A DNA stretch of 64,000 nt from Cyanobacteria bacterium UBA6446 (GCA_002438405.1 DJOE01000023.1:378402-442401); one strand, 5' to 3'; shown: positions 34,544 to 44,694, numbered from the stretch's first letter. Made by a program: numbers and translations. Notes: generated by a model not told the origin, from the letters alone.

Positions 34544-34786
34544 ATGAAAAAACTTTTATTATTAACAATTTTACTTTCAATAGTTACCATACCAGCGTTC
34601 GCCTATGAAAAACACTATATTAAAAACAGCAAAGGGCAGACTACTGGCTATACAAAAACATATTCAAATGGGAAAACAGATATTTACAATTCCAAAGGAC
34701 AAAAACAATATACCTATAAACAAGATTCTTCCGGTAAGATTACAAAGTATTCTAATAACGGTAGAAAATTAGAAACGTATAAATAA
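34544..34786 (+). CDS. Secreted small protein with MORN-like repeats
   Basis: Signal peptide (MKKLLLLTILLSIVTIPAFA) followed by three short repeats of the type NSKGQTTGYTKTYSNG, NSKGQKQYTY and SSGKITKYSNNGRKLETY. These resemble the Y-x-x-G-K repeats of MORN/YwqK-like proteins. AGAAAGGAATTTT precedes the ATG. It is exported, probably periplasmic or surface, and of unknown role. Confidence 0.65.
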   Translation: MKKLLLLTILLSIVTIPAFAYEKHYIKNSKGQTTGYTKTYSNGKTDIYNSKGQKQYTYKQDSSGKITKYSNNGRKLETYK

Positions 34787-35001
34787 ACCATTTAATTTAA
34801 GACTTGTTAAATTCCAAATAGGTACGAATACACCATGAGCCCCATAAAAATCGATTCTAAAGCATTGGTTTTAATTTGTACCAATTTAGCCCTCGCCACA
34901 TAAGGGTTTGCAGAGCAAAAAAATTTTGACTTTTATTTCTTACACAAAGTGCTAAAGTCTTTTATAAAAAATTACTACTGTGTGAAATAGGGGGCGGGAT
35001 A

Positions 35002-38000
35002 TTATTTCCTTTTTCGTTTTTGTCTTTTATTTTTATCTAATTTTTTCATTTTATTAGTTAAATATGTATTAGCCGTAAATATTTTATTTAATCTTTCCAC
35101 TTCTATATCGCTAATTTTTCTGCAAGTATTATGATTTATAATTTCTTTGGCATCAATACCTAATAAATTTCTAATCCAAAGTGCTATACTATTCTTTTGA
35201 GTACCGTCATTATTTCCTATATAATAAGAAAATATCAATTTTCCACATTGTTCAGTAAATTTTTCATCATTAAATATATTTAAAATAGTTTTGGTCAACT
35301 TTTCTCTATTTTTTATTATTATAGCTTTGTCTTTATTTGAATTTAATGATTGTTCTAACGCATTATAAAATATATTAGAATCTTTTTCTTTTATAAGCGT
35401 CATCCAAGTTTTATAAAAAGTGTTTGTTTTATAAATATCTTTGAGTAGAAAATTTTGTGTATGTTTTTCTATATTAACATTAGTATCTATTTTAAATAGA
35501 CTTTCCCAAAGTTGTTTTAATAAATTAGGTTGTCTAGTTGAATTTCTTAACGCAAGTACGTAGTAATTAAATGAAAAAACAATGCAATCTAAAAATTCTT
35601 GCATATTATTATAAGCAAATGATATATCAAATTTCCAAAGCCAAAATAAACAATGTACAATTAAGGTTTTATTTTCATTTGAACAATTAACTAAACCTTC
35701 TGAATATATTGTGTAAATAGAATTGTATAAAACTTTTAAATTAACAAATTCTTTGTTTTTATCAAAACAATTTTGAAAGATGTTTTTTACAGACTTGATA
35801 ATTTTTATTAAATCATAATTTGGTAAATTTTCTTTATCTTCCGGTAACCAATTATTTTCAAATTTCTTATAAAAATATTCTGTTTTATCTGAAACAATAT
35901 CTAGATGATTTTCATATATATTAGCAAGTAATGTATCTAAATTTTCATTTTTAATTAATTTAAATACAGGTAATAAAATTTCAAATATATTATTAAAATA
36001 TTCTTCACATACACTTTCATCATCTTTGTTTGTTAGTGCAATATTCAGCCTATTGTACATTTTGCCAATATGTTCAATTATTACTTTATTTTTTATAGCT
36101 TTGTCACTCAGATTTGATATAAATGTTAAGTAATTATCTAAATTAATTTGTACAATTTCTATAGTTTCATCTTCAAAAGTATTTTCTAAAATTGTACGCA
36201 AAGATGTAATTTCATTATTTTCTATATATTTTTCCGAAAGTAATTTTATTAACTCTTCTGATAATAGTTCTGTTTCATCCGGTTCATCATTTTGAATAAA
36301 TATTTCATTTGACCATTCTTCAACCAAATTATTTATTAAATTTTTGTCAATGTCATTGTATATTGTAAAAATTTTATCAATTTGTTTTACTTTATTTATA
36401 TCTTTTAATTTATTAAGCAATATTTTAGTATTAGGTAAGCTTATAGAATTATTGATTAAATATTTCTTATTTGTTTCAAAGAAATCAATTAAATCATTTA
36501 CATAGTTATCTAAATTTTCATTCAAACTGTCTTTTGATTGAAAACCTTTTATTACTCTTTGATTATATGAGTCTAATATTTCCGGAATAAAACCTGTATT
36601 AATTTTTTCAAAAATATTGTTGTTTTTAATGTAATTGATAAAAAATTTCACGACATTTTCACAATTGCTTACTAAACCTTGTGATATGATTTCTGCAAAA
36701 TCTCTTGTTGTCGCTAAATTTTCTAACATTTTATTTAATATTTTTTCTATATTTTCAAAGTATATACTATCATTATCTATATTTTGATAATTGGAAAATT
36801 TAATAATTGCATAAATATATGTAAAACCTAAATCATACAGTAAGTTATCGCCATATAATTCTATTTTGTTGGTATAAAAATCAATTTTTCCTTTTAAGTA
36901 TTCGCTATTAAAATCGTATAACTCTAAGTTTTGAATTTTATCCAATTGTTCAATATTACTATCATTTAAAATGTTATTATATTTTAAATAAAATCCTAAA
37001 TTTACAATTTCAATTATTGGATATTTAGATATATCTTGTGATTGAAATATGCTATTATCTATATGTTTTAACAAGTAAGTATATAAATTATTAAAATTTT
37101 CATAAGATATATCACTACAACTAAATAGCTTTATTATATTTGAATATTCTAATTTACTTATATATTCATGTTCCAATAATTGATGTATTAATACTTCTGC
37201 CAAATACTTAGCCTGTTCGCCAGTAAATCCCAGGCATAAAGGTTCTAAAACAACACACGCTTTCCCTAAATGTTCTTTCGATTCATTTGTCATTATTAAC
37301 TTGAAAGCTTTGTATAATTGATTTGTCTGCACTTCACTAATACTAAATTCTTGGATATTTTTAATCCCTAACAAATCAATTAATCTATCTCTATTTTGAG
37401 TTATCAATGAATCATATAATGGAATAGAATCACTGCCTATTTCCATTTCTAAAGAATCCTGTAATAACATTATAAAGGGTCTTAAATTTTCTGGAATATT
37501 AATACCTTGAATTGATGCTAAATAACTTTGTAAATCATTATATTTATCCGCTATTCTGCCTACAGTTTGCTTTTTACCATTTTCATCAACAATAGTAGCA
37601 TAATTTTTCACCATCATTTCTAAATTACGATTATATACTACTTTACAGGTTTGCACACCAAAATATGAATGTAACATAGCCTTTAATAAACGAGAATCAA
37701 CTGTAAGTTGTTGATAAAAATCTGGAAAAAGTATTTTGGCAACAGATATTACCGCTAAAATATCAAGACGTTCAGTTATAACATTTTTAATTAACAAGCA
37801 AGTGTCATTATTAATACAAGAAGAATTATTTATATTTTTGGTACATTCATCACACTTTTGTTCTCTTTGTTTAGCAATCCACCAACCTTGTAAAAATGTA
37901 TTTAATATTTGTATAACCGTTCTTGGGCTATTTACTTCTATTGGCACTAATATATCTAAAAGATTATCTAATTTGTAATAAGATGATTTTTTAATATCAT

Positions 38001-39039
38001 TTTCTAATTCTTCATATATAGATAAATTTACAAGTTTATTTTTAGCAAAATCAATCATTGATACATTAGGAAGTGTCGGAATCTCTATTCTAAATTGAAA
38101 TACTCTATCTAGATATTTTCGTGCATTTACGATGTCACCAAAAGGTTTTTGAGTTTGAATAATTGAGTTTGCAATATGTTCATCATAACAGGATATAACA
38201 AATATAAATTTACTATCAGCCATTTCCTGAAATACACGTATCGCATCTAATCCGGTTATCATTTCTTCTGCTGTTAATCTATCTAAATCATCAACAAAAA
38301 TTACAATTTTAGTATTAGGATTTTTATAGTTAAATTCTTTTAATTGTTCCTTTATTAAATATTCATACTCAATAGAATGTTTTATAGGAAGTTCTTTTAC
38401 AGTTTCTTTAAAATATCTTGGGAATGTAGATGAGGTATACTCATAGGGATTTTTAAGGAAATAGTATGTTATAGCATATATTAGCCCAAATAACATTGCT
38501 CCAGTAAAAGAAGATAAATTTATATTTAAAAGCACTGAATTAAGTAACCACAACATTATCAATGACAATATAAAATGAACAAATAAAACTATGATATTTA
38601 ACCTGTAATTAATTAAAAGATTTTTTAAAGCTTCATTTAATTTCAATGTTTTTTCAAAAGTTTTTGACACTTCTTTAAAAGATTTAGTTAAGAAATTTTC
38701 TTCATTTCCTTCTAATGCAAGATATATTTCTTTTAATAAAGATGTTCTAATATCTTTACTTTCATATCTCCATGCATTAAAATCTATAATTTTATATTTT
38801 GAATTATCCTTCAGTAAAAATTCGTTACGACACAATTTTTTTATTGAACTTTTACCAACACCCCATTTACCCAATAAACCAATAGAAAAAGGAGCATTAT
38901 TATTTTTTATTAACGAATATAATATTTCCGCAAAATGAATATGTCCAAATCGGTCATTTGCTTTGTTTTCAATTTCCCTATCTAATATTGATGGAAAAAC
39001 AATTTTATTTTCTGCCTTTTCCTTACACAATATTCCCAT
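35002..39039 (-). CDS. KAP family P-loop NTPase, 1345 residues
   Basis: The N-terminal third is a KAP NTPase. The Walker A is GLLGKWGVGKSSIK near residue 55, two membrane helices are inserted at about 145-195, and the Walker B is KIVIFVDDLDR near 247, with a following VFQEMADSKFIFVISCYDEH segment. The remaining about 900 residues are helical, asparagine-rich and unrecognised, and could bind a trigger. KAP proteins are membrane-bound STAND-like ATPases, several of which occur in anti-phage loci. The gene stands alone and is the largest in Element II. Defence is inferred from family and setting. Confidence 0.8.
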   Translation of the reverse strand: MGILCKEKAENKIVFPSILDREIENKANDRFGHIHFAEILYSLIKNNNAPFSIGLLGKWGVGKSSIKKLCRNEFLLKDNSKYKIIDFNAWRYESKDIRTSLLKEIYLALEGNEENFLTKSFKEVSKTFEKTLKLNEALKNLLINYRLNIIVLFVHFILSLIMLWLLNSVLLNINLSSFTGAMLFGLIYAITYYFLKNPYEYTSSTFPRYFKETVKELPIKHSIEYEYLIKEQLKEFNYKNPNTKIVIFVDDLDRLTAEEMITGLDAIRVFQEMADSKFIFVISCYDEHIANSIIQTQKPFGDIVNARKYLDRVFQFRIEIPTLPNVSMIDFAKNKLVNLSIYEELENDIKKSSYYKLDNLLDILVPIEVNSPRTVIQILNTFLQGWWIAKQREQKCDECTKNINNSSCINNDTCLLIKNVITERLDILAVISVAKILFPDFYQQLTVDSRLLKAMLHSYFGVQTCKVVYNRNLEMMVKNYATIVDENGKKQTVGRIADKYNDLQSYLASIQGINIPENLRPFIMLLQDSLEMEIGSDSIPLYDSLITQNRDRLIDLLGIKNIQEFSISEVQTNQLYKAFKLIMTNESKEHLGKACVVLEPLCLGFTGEQAKYLAEVLIHQLLEHEYISKLEYSNIIKLFSCSDISYENFNNLYTYLLKHIDNSIFQSQDISKYPIIEIVNLGFYLKYNNILNDSNIEQLDKIQNLELYDFNSEYLKGKIDFYTNKIELYGDNLLYDLGFTYIYAIIKFSNYQNIDNDSIYFENIEKILNKMLENLATTRDFAEIISQGLVSNCENVVKFFINYIKNNNIFEKINTGFIPEILDSYNQRVIKGFQSKDSLNENLDNYVNDLIDFFETNKKYLINNSISLPNTKILLNKLKDINKVKQIDKIFTIYNDIDKNLINNLVEEWSNEIFIQNDEPDETELLSEELIKLLSEKYIENNEITSLRTILENTFEDETIEIVQINLDNYLTFISNLSDKAIKNKVIIEHIGKMYNRLNIALTNKDDESVCEEYFNNIFEILLPVFKLIKNENLDTLLANIYENHLDIVSDKTEYFYKKFENNWLPEDKENLPNYDLIKIIKSVKNIFQNCFDKNKEFVNLKVLYNSIYTIYSEGLVNCSNENKTLIVHCLFWLWKFDISFAYNNMQEFLDCIVFSFNYYVLALRNSTRQPNLLKQLWESLFKIDTNVNIEKHTQNFLLKDIYKTNTFYKTWMTLIKEKDSNIFYNALEQSLNSNKDKAIIIKNREKLTKTILNIFNDEKFTEQCGKLIFSYYIGNNDGTQKNSIALWIRNLLGIDAKEIINHNTCRKISDIEVERLNKIFTANTYLTNKMKKLDKNKRQKRKRK

Positions 39040-39148
39040 TGTCTTATAATATCATTGCTTTTAAAATAATTTACCAAATTTTAACATTTTCTTAATTATT
39101 ACAACCCTAACCATCTACCATGCCGGCAAACTATGCTATAATTACCTT

Positions 39149-39808
39149 ATGATAGATAGTAAATTCAAAGATGAATTAGTTGAGATTATTACACCTGTTA
39201 GGCTGGGTGCTTATGGAGATGGGAATAATTCTATTCTCTTAAATGAATATGTTTATAATCTTAAACTATCGGAAGCTTTTTATCCAGCTTTGTCTTTATT
39301 AGAAATCACCCTAAGAAATCGGATTTGCAATGCTATTGAAAAACTTATCTGCAAAGATTGGCTTTTGCGAGAACTTAACAATCAAAACATTTTAGCTGAT
39401 AAAGAATATCAAAAACTTTTGGAATCTGCAAATAAAATCAGAAAAAGCGGAAAGAAAATAACCAATGACAGACTAATTTCTGAAATGACTTTAGGATTTT
39501 AGATTCATCTTTTCACTAAATCTTACAGACCAAAATTATGGGATAAAAAAGGAGTTTTTGAAGCTGTATTTCCGAACTATTCAAATAATGGCGAACTTAG
39601 AAAAATTGCACCTATTCAAAATGATTTACTAAATATTTTGAGGTTAAGAAACAGAATTTTCCATCACGAAATTATTATTAACGGCAATAAAACTCCCCAA
39701 GAGCAATATCAACTAGTTTTAAATGTGCTACATTTGTTGTCGACTGGCATGAAAAGTCTTTTAAATGATATAAGCCGTTTTGATACTATAACAAAGCAAA
39801 AACCCTAG
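39149..39808 (+). pseudogene. Abi-like protein gene with in-frame TAG
   Basis: Residues before the stop read SEAFYPALSLLEITLRNRI, and the frame reads through TAG (39500-39502) into IHLFTKSYRPKLWDKKGVFE and LRLRNRIFHHEIII, ending at 39808. This is the order of Abi-like (Abi_D/F-type) abortive-infection proteins, whose C-terminal RNRIFHHE fits a HEPN-like R-x4-H motif. A Trp codon is expected at the stop, so TGG to TAG is likely. Without readthrough, only 117 of 219 residues are made and the motif is lost. Confidence 0.7.
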
Positions 39809-39840
39809 CGACTCTGCAAGCAGGACATCAATCTAGGGTT
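39796..39840 (-). terminator. Terminator on the minus strand, displaced by transposon
   Basis: AACCCTAG (39801-39808) pairs with CTAGGGTT (39833-39840) over a 24-base loop; on the minus strand a run of T follows. It also overlaps the end of the Abi-like gene. It probably served the minus-strand gene now at 45425-45763 before the transposon inserted between them. Confidence 0.5.
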
Positions 39841-39891
39841 ATCCAATAGTATTATAAACTATTTTGTATCGTTTTTCAAGTCCTATTGTTA

Positions 39892-39920
39892 GGGATTTAT
39901 AAAGAAGTTTACACTAAATA
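39892..39920 (+). repeat. Left terminal inverted repeat
   Basis: The 29 bases starting GGGATTTATAAAGAAG are the exact reverse complement of 45391-45419. The 8-base TATTGTTA precedes it directly as the left target duplication. Confidence 0.9.
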
Positions 39921-39951
39921 TTAAGAAATATTAAGACAACTCGAAAAAGGA

Positions 39952-40437
39952 CTAATCTTCGTCTTTTGAGTAATACAATTTCTCTACAACTTTAGAAAAT
40001 ACAGAAAGAGAATCATCTCTATTTTCTGAAATTTCCTTACTAAAATCTTTTATTACTCCATCTTCATAAATTTTAGAATAGCGTTGAATAAAATCTGAGT
40101 TTGAAGAACTTTCCTGACGAATTATAAAATAGTCATCGACAACTCTTTGAAGGTCTTTCTTTAAGTAGCAATCACTATCCATATAACTGTATTTATCATC
40201 ATCAACAGCAAGTTCATCTTTCGGGAGTCTGTCTATAATAAAATACTTCGTTATTGCTGCTACAAAAGTTCTCTTTTGTTTGATTGTTTCTGTATCATAC
40301 TCTACACTATAAATATCAAATATATCTTTATAAAAATTTTCAAATCTAGGTACACTTGCTATTTCTTCCATCAATTCTTGTGAGCAGATTTTGTATATAC
40401 CTCTCTTTAGCTCAATTACGTTATAAATGTTATGCAA
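39952..40437 (-). CDS. Transposase-coupled passenger protein, 161 residues
   Basis: Unrecognised acidic protein. Its TTG start overlaps the end of the transposase gene by 8 bases and has GGAGG about 10 bases upstream, so translation is coupled to the transposase. The overall structure looks helical (FENFYKDIFDIYSVEYDTET). It lies directly inside the left terminal repeat. It may assist or restrain transposition; no motif supports a specific role. Confidence 0.55.
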   Translation of the reverse strand: MHNIYNVIELKRGIYKICSQELMEEIASVPRFENFYKDIFDIYSVEYDTETIKQKRTFVAAITKYFIIDRLPKDELAVDDDKYSYMDSDCYLKKDLQRVVDDYFIIRQESSSNSDFIQRYSKIYEDGVIKDFSKEISENRDDSLSVFSKVVEKLYYSKDED

Positions 40438-41356
40438 GACGAATTTGCCTCCAAGTAATTTTTGTTGATTCTGTTAATAATAGGAAATGAATACATGTAT
40501 CAATAGAATTCATTCCTCTTGTATTATACCTGAAAACATGTTCATTTGCATAATTTTGTAAATATTTCTTTGTATAGTGTATGTGGGTATCCAATGTTCG
40601 AGTGAACCCAGCCCAAAGACTTTCAATAGAATTTGTGTGCACATCACCATCTACATATTTTCCTTTACTATGAACAACAGAATGGTGGTTGTAAAATTGG
40701 GAAATTTTCTTGTAACCAACATTTTCATCCGTAAATAAAGTAGAACCTCTTTTTAAATGTTTAATAACTTTAGCATTTGTAGTATCTACCTCAAGATTTG
40801 GAACAACATTTATAACAGCATCTCCGCCACGTTCAACCATACCATGTACAGGAATTTTATTTTGATATGTTCCTTTTGCTCTTGCTGCTAGTTTCTTATC
40901 ATAGTGCATGTTCTTTAATGTTCCACCTGCAACATATTCATCAGCTTCAACTATACCTTGTAATTTGTGACCATTTTCTTTCCCCATAACTGTTCTAATT
41001 TTTTGTAGCATATTCAAAGCTGTAGGATATGATACCCTGCACAATTTTGCGGCACTGATAGCACTTATCCCTGGTTTTAAAGTAATAACTAACTCAATCA
41101 ATTTAAACCATACTGTAAGTGGTTTTTTGGTATTTTCAAAAATTGTTCCAGTTAATACTGTAAAGTACTTATTTGTATTTTTGCATTTGTAATAAAAAGG
41201 TCTCTTCTTACATTTGTAAACTTTAGACTCAGGGTCAAATGGACTTACCGGAACACCTTCCCAAATAAGGTCTTCCAAATACTTCATGCATTGGTTCTTG
41301 GTACGAAGTTTATTTTCTTTATTCTTAAACTTTTCAAATAATTGTTTATAATTCAT
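40430..41356 (-). CDS. IS1595-family transposase (ISXO2-like)
   Basis: The 308-residue protein has an N-terminal zinc-ribbon-like stretch (KCKKRPFYYKCKNTNKYF), a helix-turn-helix (GISAISAAKLCRVSYPTALN), and the ISXO2-like DDE-type core: VEADEYVAGG, LFTDENVGYKK and HTNSIESLWAGFTR. These are the hallmark segments of the family and it appears full length. It should act on the 29-base terminal repeats. It is the first gene of a two-gene minus-strand operon inside the left end. Confidence 0.92.
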   Translation of the reverse strand: MNYKQLFEKFKNKENKLRTKNQCMKYLEDLIWEGVPVSPFDPESKVYKCKKRPFYYKCKNTNKYFTVLTGTIFENTKKPLTVWFKLIELVITLKPGISAISAAKLCRVSYPTALNMLQKIRTVMGKENGHKLQGIVEADEYVAGGTLKNMHYDKKLAARAKGTYQNKIPVHGMVERGGDAVINVVPNLEVDTTNAKVIKHLKRGSTLFTDENVGYKKISQFYNHHSVVHSKGKYVDGDVHTNSIESLWAGFTRTLDTHIHYTKKYLQNYANEHVFRYNTRGMNSIDTCIHFLLLTESTKITWRQIRLA

Positions 41357-41653
41357 GTTACTTATATAAAGTAGTTAACTCAAACGGAATTGCTCCGTAA
41401 ATTTATTGTCAAGTATTACTACTCTTTCTCCTTCTATCTGGTTTCCTTATAATATGTGGTATTTGAGAGGATAGTACATATTTCTAATACAAATATTCTC
41501 TTGTAAAGATTTCGTAATATAAACTACAGAGTCAACTATTTTTGAGAGGAAAAACTTGTAAATTATGACAAGTTTATATAACCTCAATTTAATCAGCTTT
41601 TTCTTATATTTTTATTTGACCTACTTAATGCAGAAAGAAAAGGATACAGGGAT

Positions 41654-42076
41654 ATGGCACTTCAAGATACTATTGTAAATTTAGGTAATGCTATTATTAA
41701 CTTAGTAAATTCTAAGATTTTAAAAGCTAATAATGAACAGAATGAAGAAATTGAGACTACTTTGTTAGATTTAAAAGCAAAGATTGATGAGCTTGTTGAA
41801 CAGGGTGGCGGTGCTGGTGGAACAGAGATAAGTTTAATGGATTTTGTAAATAATACTGAAGTTGAAACATTAAACACAACAAATAAGACTATCGTAGGTT
41901 CTATCAATGAAGTAGATTCTACTATTGGTGATATTGATACGACATTAGATACAATTATTAAAAGGGGAATAAACAGTGGCAGATACAACAAAAACAATAG
42001 AAGAGAAGTTATCTACTGTAAAAACTTCTTTATCAAATATAAAAACATCAATAGTAAACAAAGGGCAAACTCCTAG
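41654..42076 (+). CDS. Phage-tail-like protein with disturbed 3' end
   Basis: A 140-residue protein. The N-terminal about 105 residues are helical and coiled, with a glycine linker (LVEQGGGAGGTEISLMDFVN), as in tail or head fibre subunits of gut phages. The last 30-odd residues are basic and unlike the rest. Near 41960 the run TTAAAAGGGG is followed, in another frame, by a stop at 41970 right before the next gene; removing one base would end the protein KGE. So a one-base insertion probably extended it across the start of the next gene. Confidence 0.55.
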   Translation: MALQDTIVNLGNAIINLVNSKILKANNEQNEEIETTLLDLKAKIDELVEQGGGAGGTEISLMDFVNNTEVETLNTTNKTIVGSINEVDSTIGDIDTTLDTIIKRGINSGRYNKNNRREVIYCKNFFIKYKNINSKQRANS

Positions 42077-43919
42077 TGGAGATATTACAACTTATGCTAC
42101 TGCGATTGATAATATTTCAACTGGGATTACACCAACTGGTACAATTAGTATTACAGAAAATGGTACACATGATGTTACTAATTATGCTAGTGCAGAAGTC
42201 AATGTAGCAAGTAGCGGAGGTGTTCAGTATATACCTCGTGAAGTTACTAATGGAGTTTTGCAGTATCCGAGTACATATTTTACATTTAGCTTACCAAATG
42301 ACATAACAAGTATTGGGGACTTTGGACTGCGCTCATCTTTTTGTAGATGTTACAAATTAACGTCAGTCAATTTAAGTAATGTAACGAGTATTAGTGAAGA
42401 GGGGTTGTGCAGTGCTTTTCAAGATTGTCTCAACTTAACATCAGTGGACTTAAGTAACTTAACAGATATTGGTCCTAGTGGTTTGAGTAACACTTTTAAT
42501 GATTGTAGAAAGTTAACGTTAGTCAATTTAAGTAATGTTAAAAATGTTGGTTCTAGTGGTTTGAGTAGTGCTTTTAACACATGTAGTACTTTAGAATCAG
42601 TGGACCTAAGTAACGTAGTGAACATTGACCAATTAGGCTTGCATAGTACTTTTTATGCTTGTAGTAACTTAGTATCAATTGACTTAAGGAATTTAAAGAG
42701 TATAGGTAAATCTGGTTTTCACATGGCTTTTTATAATTGTAGTAACTTAGTATCAGTTAACTTAAGTAACGTATCAAGTATTGACCAATCTGGATTGACG
42801 GGAGCTTTTCAAGGGTGCACGAAACTAACTTCATTGAGCTTCCCTGCGCTGAACACAGGCTCTTTTACAAACTCTTATGGTTCTTACACTAACCAATTTT
42901 CTGATATGCTCCGAGATGTAACAGGCTGTACTGTACACTTCCCGTGTGCTTTGGAAGATGTAATTGGTTCGTGGTCTGATGTTATAAATGGTTTCGGTGG
43001 TACGGATACAATAATATTGTTTGACCTGAATAGTGCGACTATTCACTTTGATGTTACAAAGAAAGAAAGTTCCGACACTATCAAATATTACATAGGTGGG
43101 AAAGAGGTTGCAAACGACAAAATGGTAGGTGCTAATGATACTAGTTATTTAATATGTGATTCAAATTATAACACAGTTGTCTTTGGTGACATAACTAATT
43201 TAAAAGAAAATGAAACTAGAAATATAACTAAAAATTTGGCCACAGCACCGACTCGTGAGGTACGGTTAAACACGGGTGTAGAAGACTGTACCGTAACTTT
43301 AGATATAAATAATGTACAAGTGCTACCTTGTTCTCAATCGGGGAGCAATTATTGTTTTAATCTGTGTAGTGATAATAGTACAGATATAATTTATACTGTA
43401 AAGAAAAAAGGCTACAAAAAAGTCACGGGTGTTATTACTTTCAATAATGAAGATATAGTTAGAAATATAACAATGACTAATAGGTATATCGAAGTAGAGC
43501 TCCAATCAGGTAACTCCGAGTACGGCTGGCAAAAGGCTACAGTTGAAAACCCTACTTCATACACAATGTTAGAATCGGCTAACAATGGAGGGAGCAGTTC
43601 TAAAAGCGTAATGAAAATTCTCTTTAATGGATATAGTTCTCTAACCTGCTATATCAACTCTTACGCAGGTAGCTCTAGTTACACCATCGTGTCCAAACTA
43701 GATGCGTCAGGTTATCCCACAAGCTATTCTGACGTGTCCGTGATGGCGAGTACTTTTCGAAAGCAATATGACCCCACTGTTTTTGATGAGTCTCATTGGA
43801 CTTCAGTCACATTTACTCCAGAGGATACAGGAGAACACTATTTTTATGTTGTGTTCACAAGGGGAAGTAGGGCTGGACGTAACAACCGAGGCTACTTTAT
43901 TATAAATGAAGACCAATAA
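41976..43919 (+). CDS. BspA-like leucine-rich-repeat protein, phage-tail type
   Basis: Starts at GTG 41976 after AGGGG. Residues 1-75 contain TGTISITENGTHDVTNYASA, a segment common in virion proteins of gut phages. Residues about 100-290 are about eight BspA-type leucine-rich repeats (LTSVNLSNVTSISEEGL and variants). Then come beta-rich domains and a lectin-like C-terminus (HYFYVVFTRGSRAGRNNRGY). Such proteins bind surfaces. The coding strand is visibly less AT-rich than its neighbours, pointing to separate origin. It could be a receptor-binding fibre carried by the transposon. Confidence 0.7.
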   Translation: MADTTKTIEEKLSTVKTSLSNIKTSIVNKGQTPSGDITTYATAIDNISTGITPTGTISITENGTHDVTNYASAEVNVASSGGVQYIPREVTNGVLQYPSTYFTFSLPNDITSIGDFGLRSSFCRCYKLTSVNLSNVTSISEEGLCSAFQDCLNLTSVDLSNLTDIGPSGLSNTFNDCRKLTLVNLSNVKNVGSSGLSSAFNTCSTLESVDLSNVVNIDQLGLHSTFYACSNLVSIDLRNLKSIGKSGFHMAFYNCSNLVSVNLSNVSSIDQSGLTGAFQGCTKLTSLSFPALNTGSFTNSYGSYTNQFSDMLRDVTGCTVHFPCALEDVIGSWSDVINGFGGTDTIILFDLNSATIHFDVTKKESSDTIKYYIGGKEVANDKMVGANDTSYLICDSNYNTVVFGDITNLKENETRNITKNLATAPTREVRLNTGVEDCTVTLDINNVQVLPCSQSGSNYCFNLCSDNSTDIIYTVKKKGYKKVTGVITFNNEDIVRNITMTNRYIEVELQSGNSEYGWQKATVENPTSYTMLESANNGGSSSKSVMKILFNGYSSLTCYINSYAGSSSYTIVSKLDASGYPTSYSDVSVMASTFRKQYDPTVFDESHWTSVTFTPEDTGEHYFYVVFTRGSRAGRNNRGYFIINEDQ

Positions 43920-43932
43920 GGAGGATAAAACT

Positions 43933-44169
43933 GTGAAAATTAGAACAACTTACAAAGGCGTAAGAGAAGACGGAATTAGTGGTATCTGGTGTGGTTTTAA
44001 GCCAGACAATATCACAGTTACTGAAGAAATAGCTATTTTATACCCCGATGAAAATAAACAACTTAAAAACAAAAATACCGGAGAAATACTGGATTCAGTT
44101 ATTCTTACAGATGATACCCCACAAGAGGATTTTGAAGAAATTGAGCTAAAAAGTTCCGAAGAAAAATAA
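43933..44169 (+). CDS. Small tail-associated hypothetical protein
   Basis: Begins at GTG 43933 with a strong AAGGAGG 8 bases upstream, right after the LRR gene stop. The 78-residue product (VKIRTTYKGVREDGISGIWC) is unlike cellular families I know. It ends in acidic residues, as do chaperone-like tail accessories. The position after a fibre gene suggests a fibre-assembly or accessory role. Confidence 0.55.
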   Translation: MKIRTTYKGVREDGISGIWCGFKPDNITVTEEIAILYPDENKQLKNKNTGEILDSVILTDDTPQEDFEEIELKSSEEK

Positions 44170-44191
44170 TAACCAATTTATGCAAACAGAT

Positions 44192-44530
44192 TTATTTCAT
44201 AAGTCTGTTTGCTAGTTTTAGAGCATCATAATAATTTTGGAGCTCTTTCTCTGATTTGGCAGAATTAAGGATTTTCATAGCTTTTTGGTAAATATGATTT
44301 TGAATGAGGGTGTTATTTTCTTGTGGAGTATCACCTATATTCAGCAGGTCGAAATTCAAAACTTTAGAAAGACTTTGTAAAGTTTTGAAACTAGGTTCAT
44401 GAATACCATTCTCTATTTTTGACAAGTGTTTGTCGTCAATGTTTGCAAGTTCTGCAAGCTGTTGTTGAGTGTAGCCCATTGATTTACGAAGAAATTTAAT
44501 TTTTGCACCTAGTTGATTTTCTGTGTTCAT
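44192..44530 (-). CDS. XRE-family regulator on transposon
   Basis: Cro/CI helix-turn-helix (GYTQQQLAELANIDDKHLSK) at residues about 15-65, with a helical tail (KSEKELQNYYDALKLANRLM). Similar in core to the XRE at 3598. Divergent from a small membrane protein gene at 44695, with an operator-like region between them. Likely controls itself and that gene. Confidence 0.85.
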   Translation of the reverse strand: MNTENQLGAKIKFLRKSMGYTQQQLAELANIDDKHLSKIENGIHEPSFKTLQSLSKVLNFDLLNIGDTPQENNTLIQNHIYQKAMKILNSAKSEKELQNYYDALKLANRLMK

Positions 44531-44547
44531 GACAACCTACCTTTCTA

Positions 44548-44648
44548 ATTTTCCGTAAAATTCTTGCTAAGATACACCGCAAGATTAACTAGGAAAATAT
44601 ATTAGTATGTTGTAAAACTTGACAAGTATTTGAGATTTATGGTAATAA
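44548..44648. promoter_or_regulatory. Operator and promoter between XRE and membrane protein
   Basis: Nested inverted repeats ATTTTCC (44548-44554) with GGAAAAT (44592-44598), and CTTGC (44563-44567) with GCAAG (44579-44583), lie close to the XRE start. Downstream, TTGACA (44619-44624), 18 bases, TAATAA (44643-44648) is a good promoter for the gene at 44695. Confidence 0.55.
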
Positions 44649-44694
44649 TTATTCAAGAATAAAATGGACTCAATTAAGTGAAAGGAGTTTTAAT

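Noticed and set aside
41976..43919. Diversity-generating retroelement acting on the LRR gene
   Set aside because: No reverse transcriptase or template repeat was found within the window.
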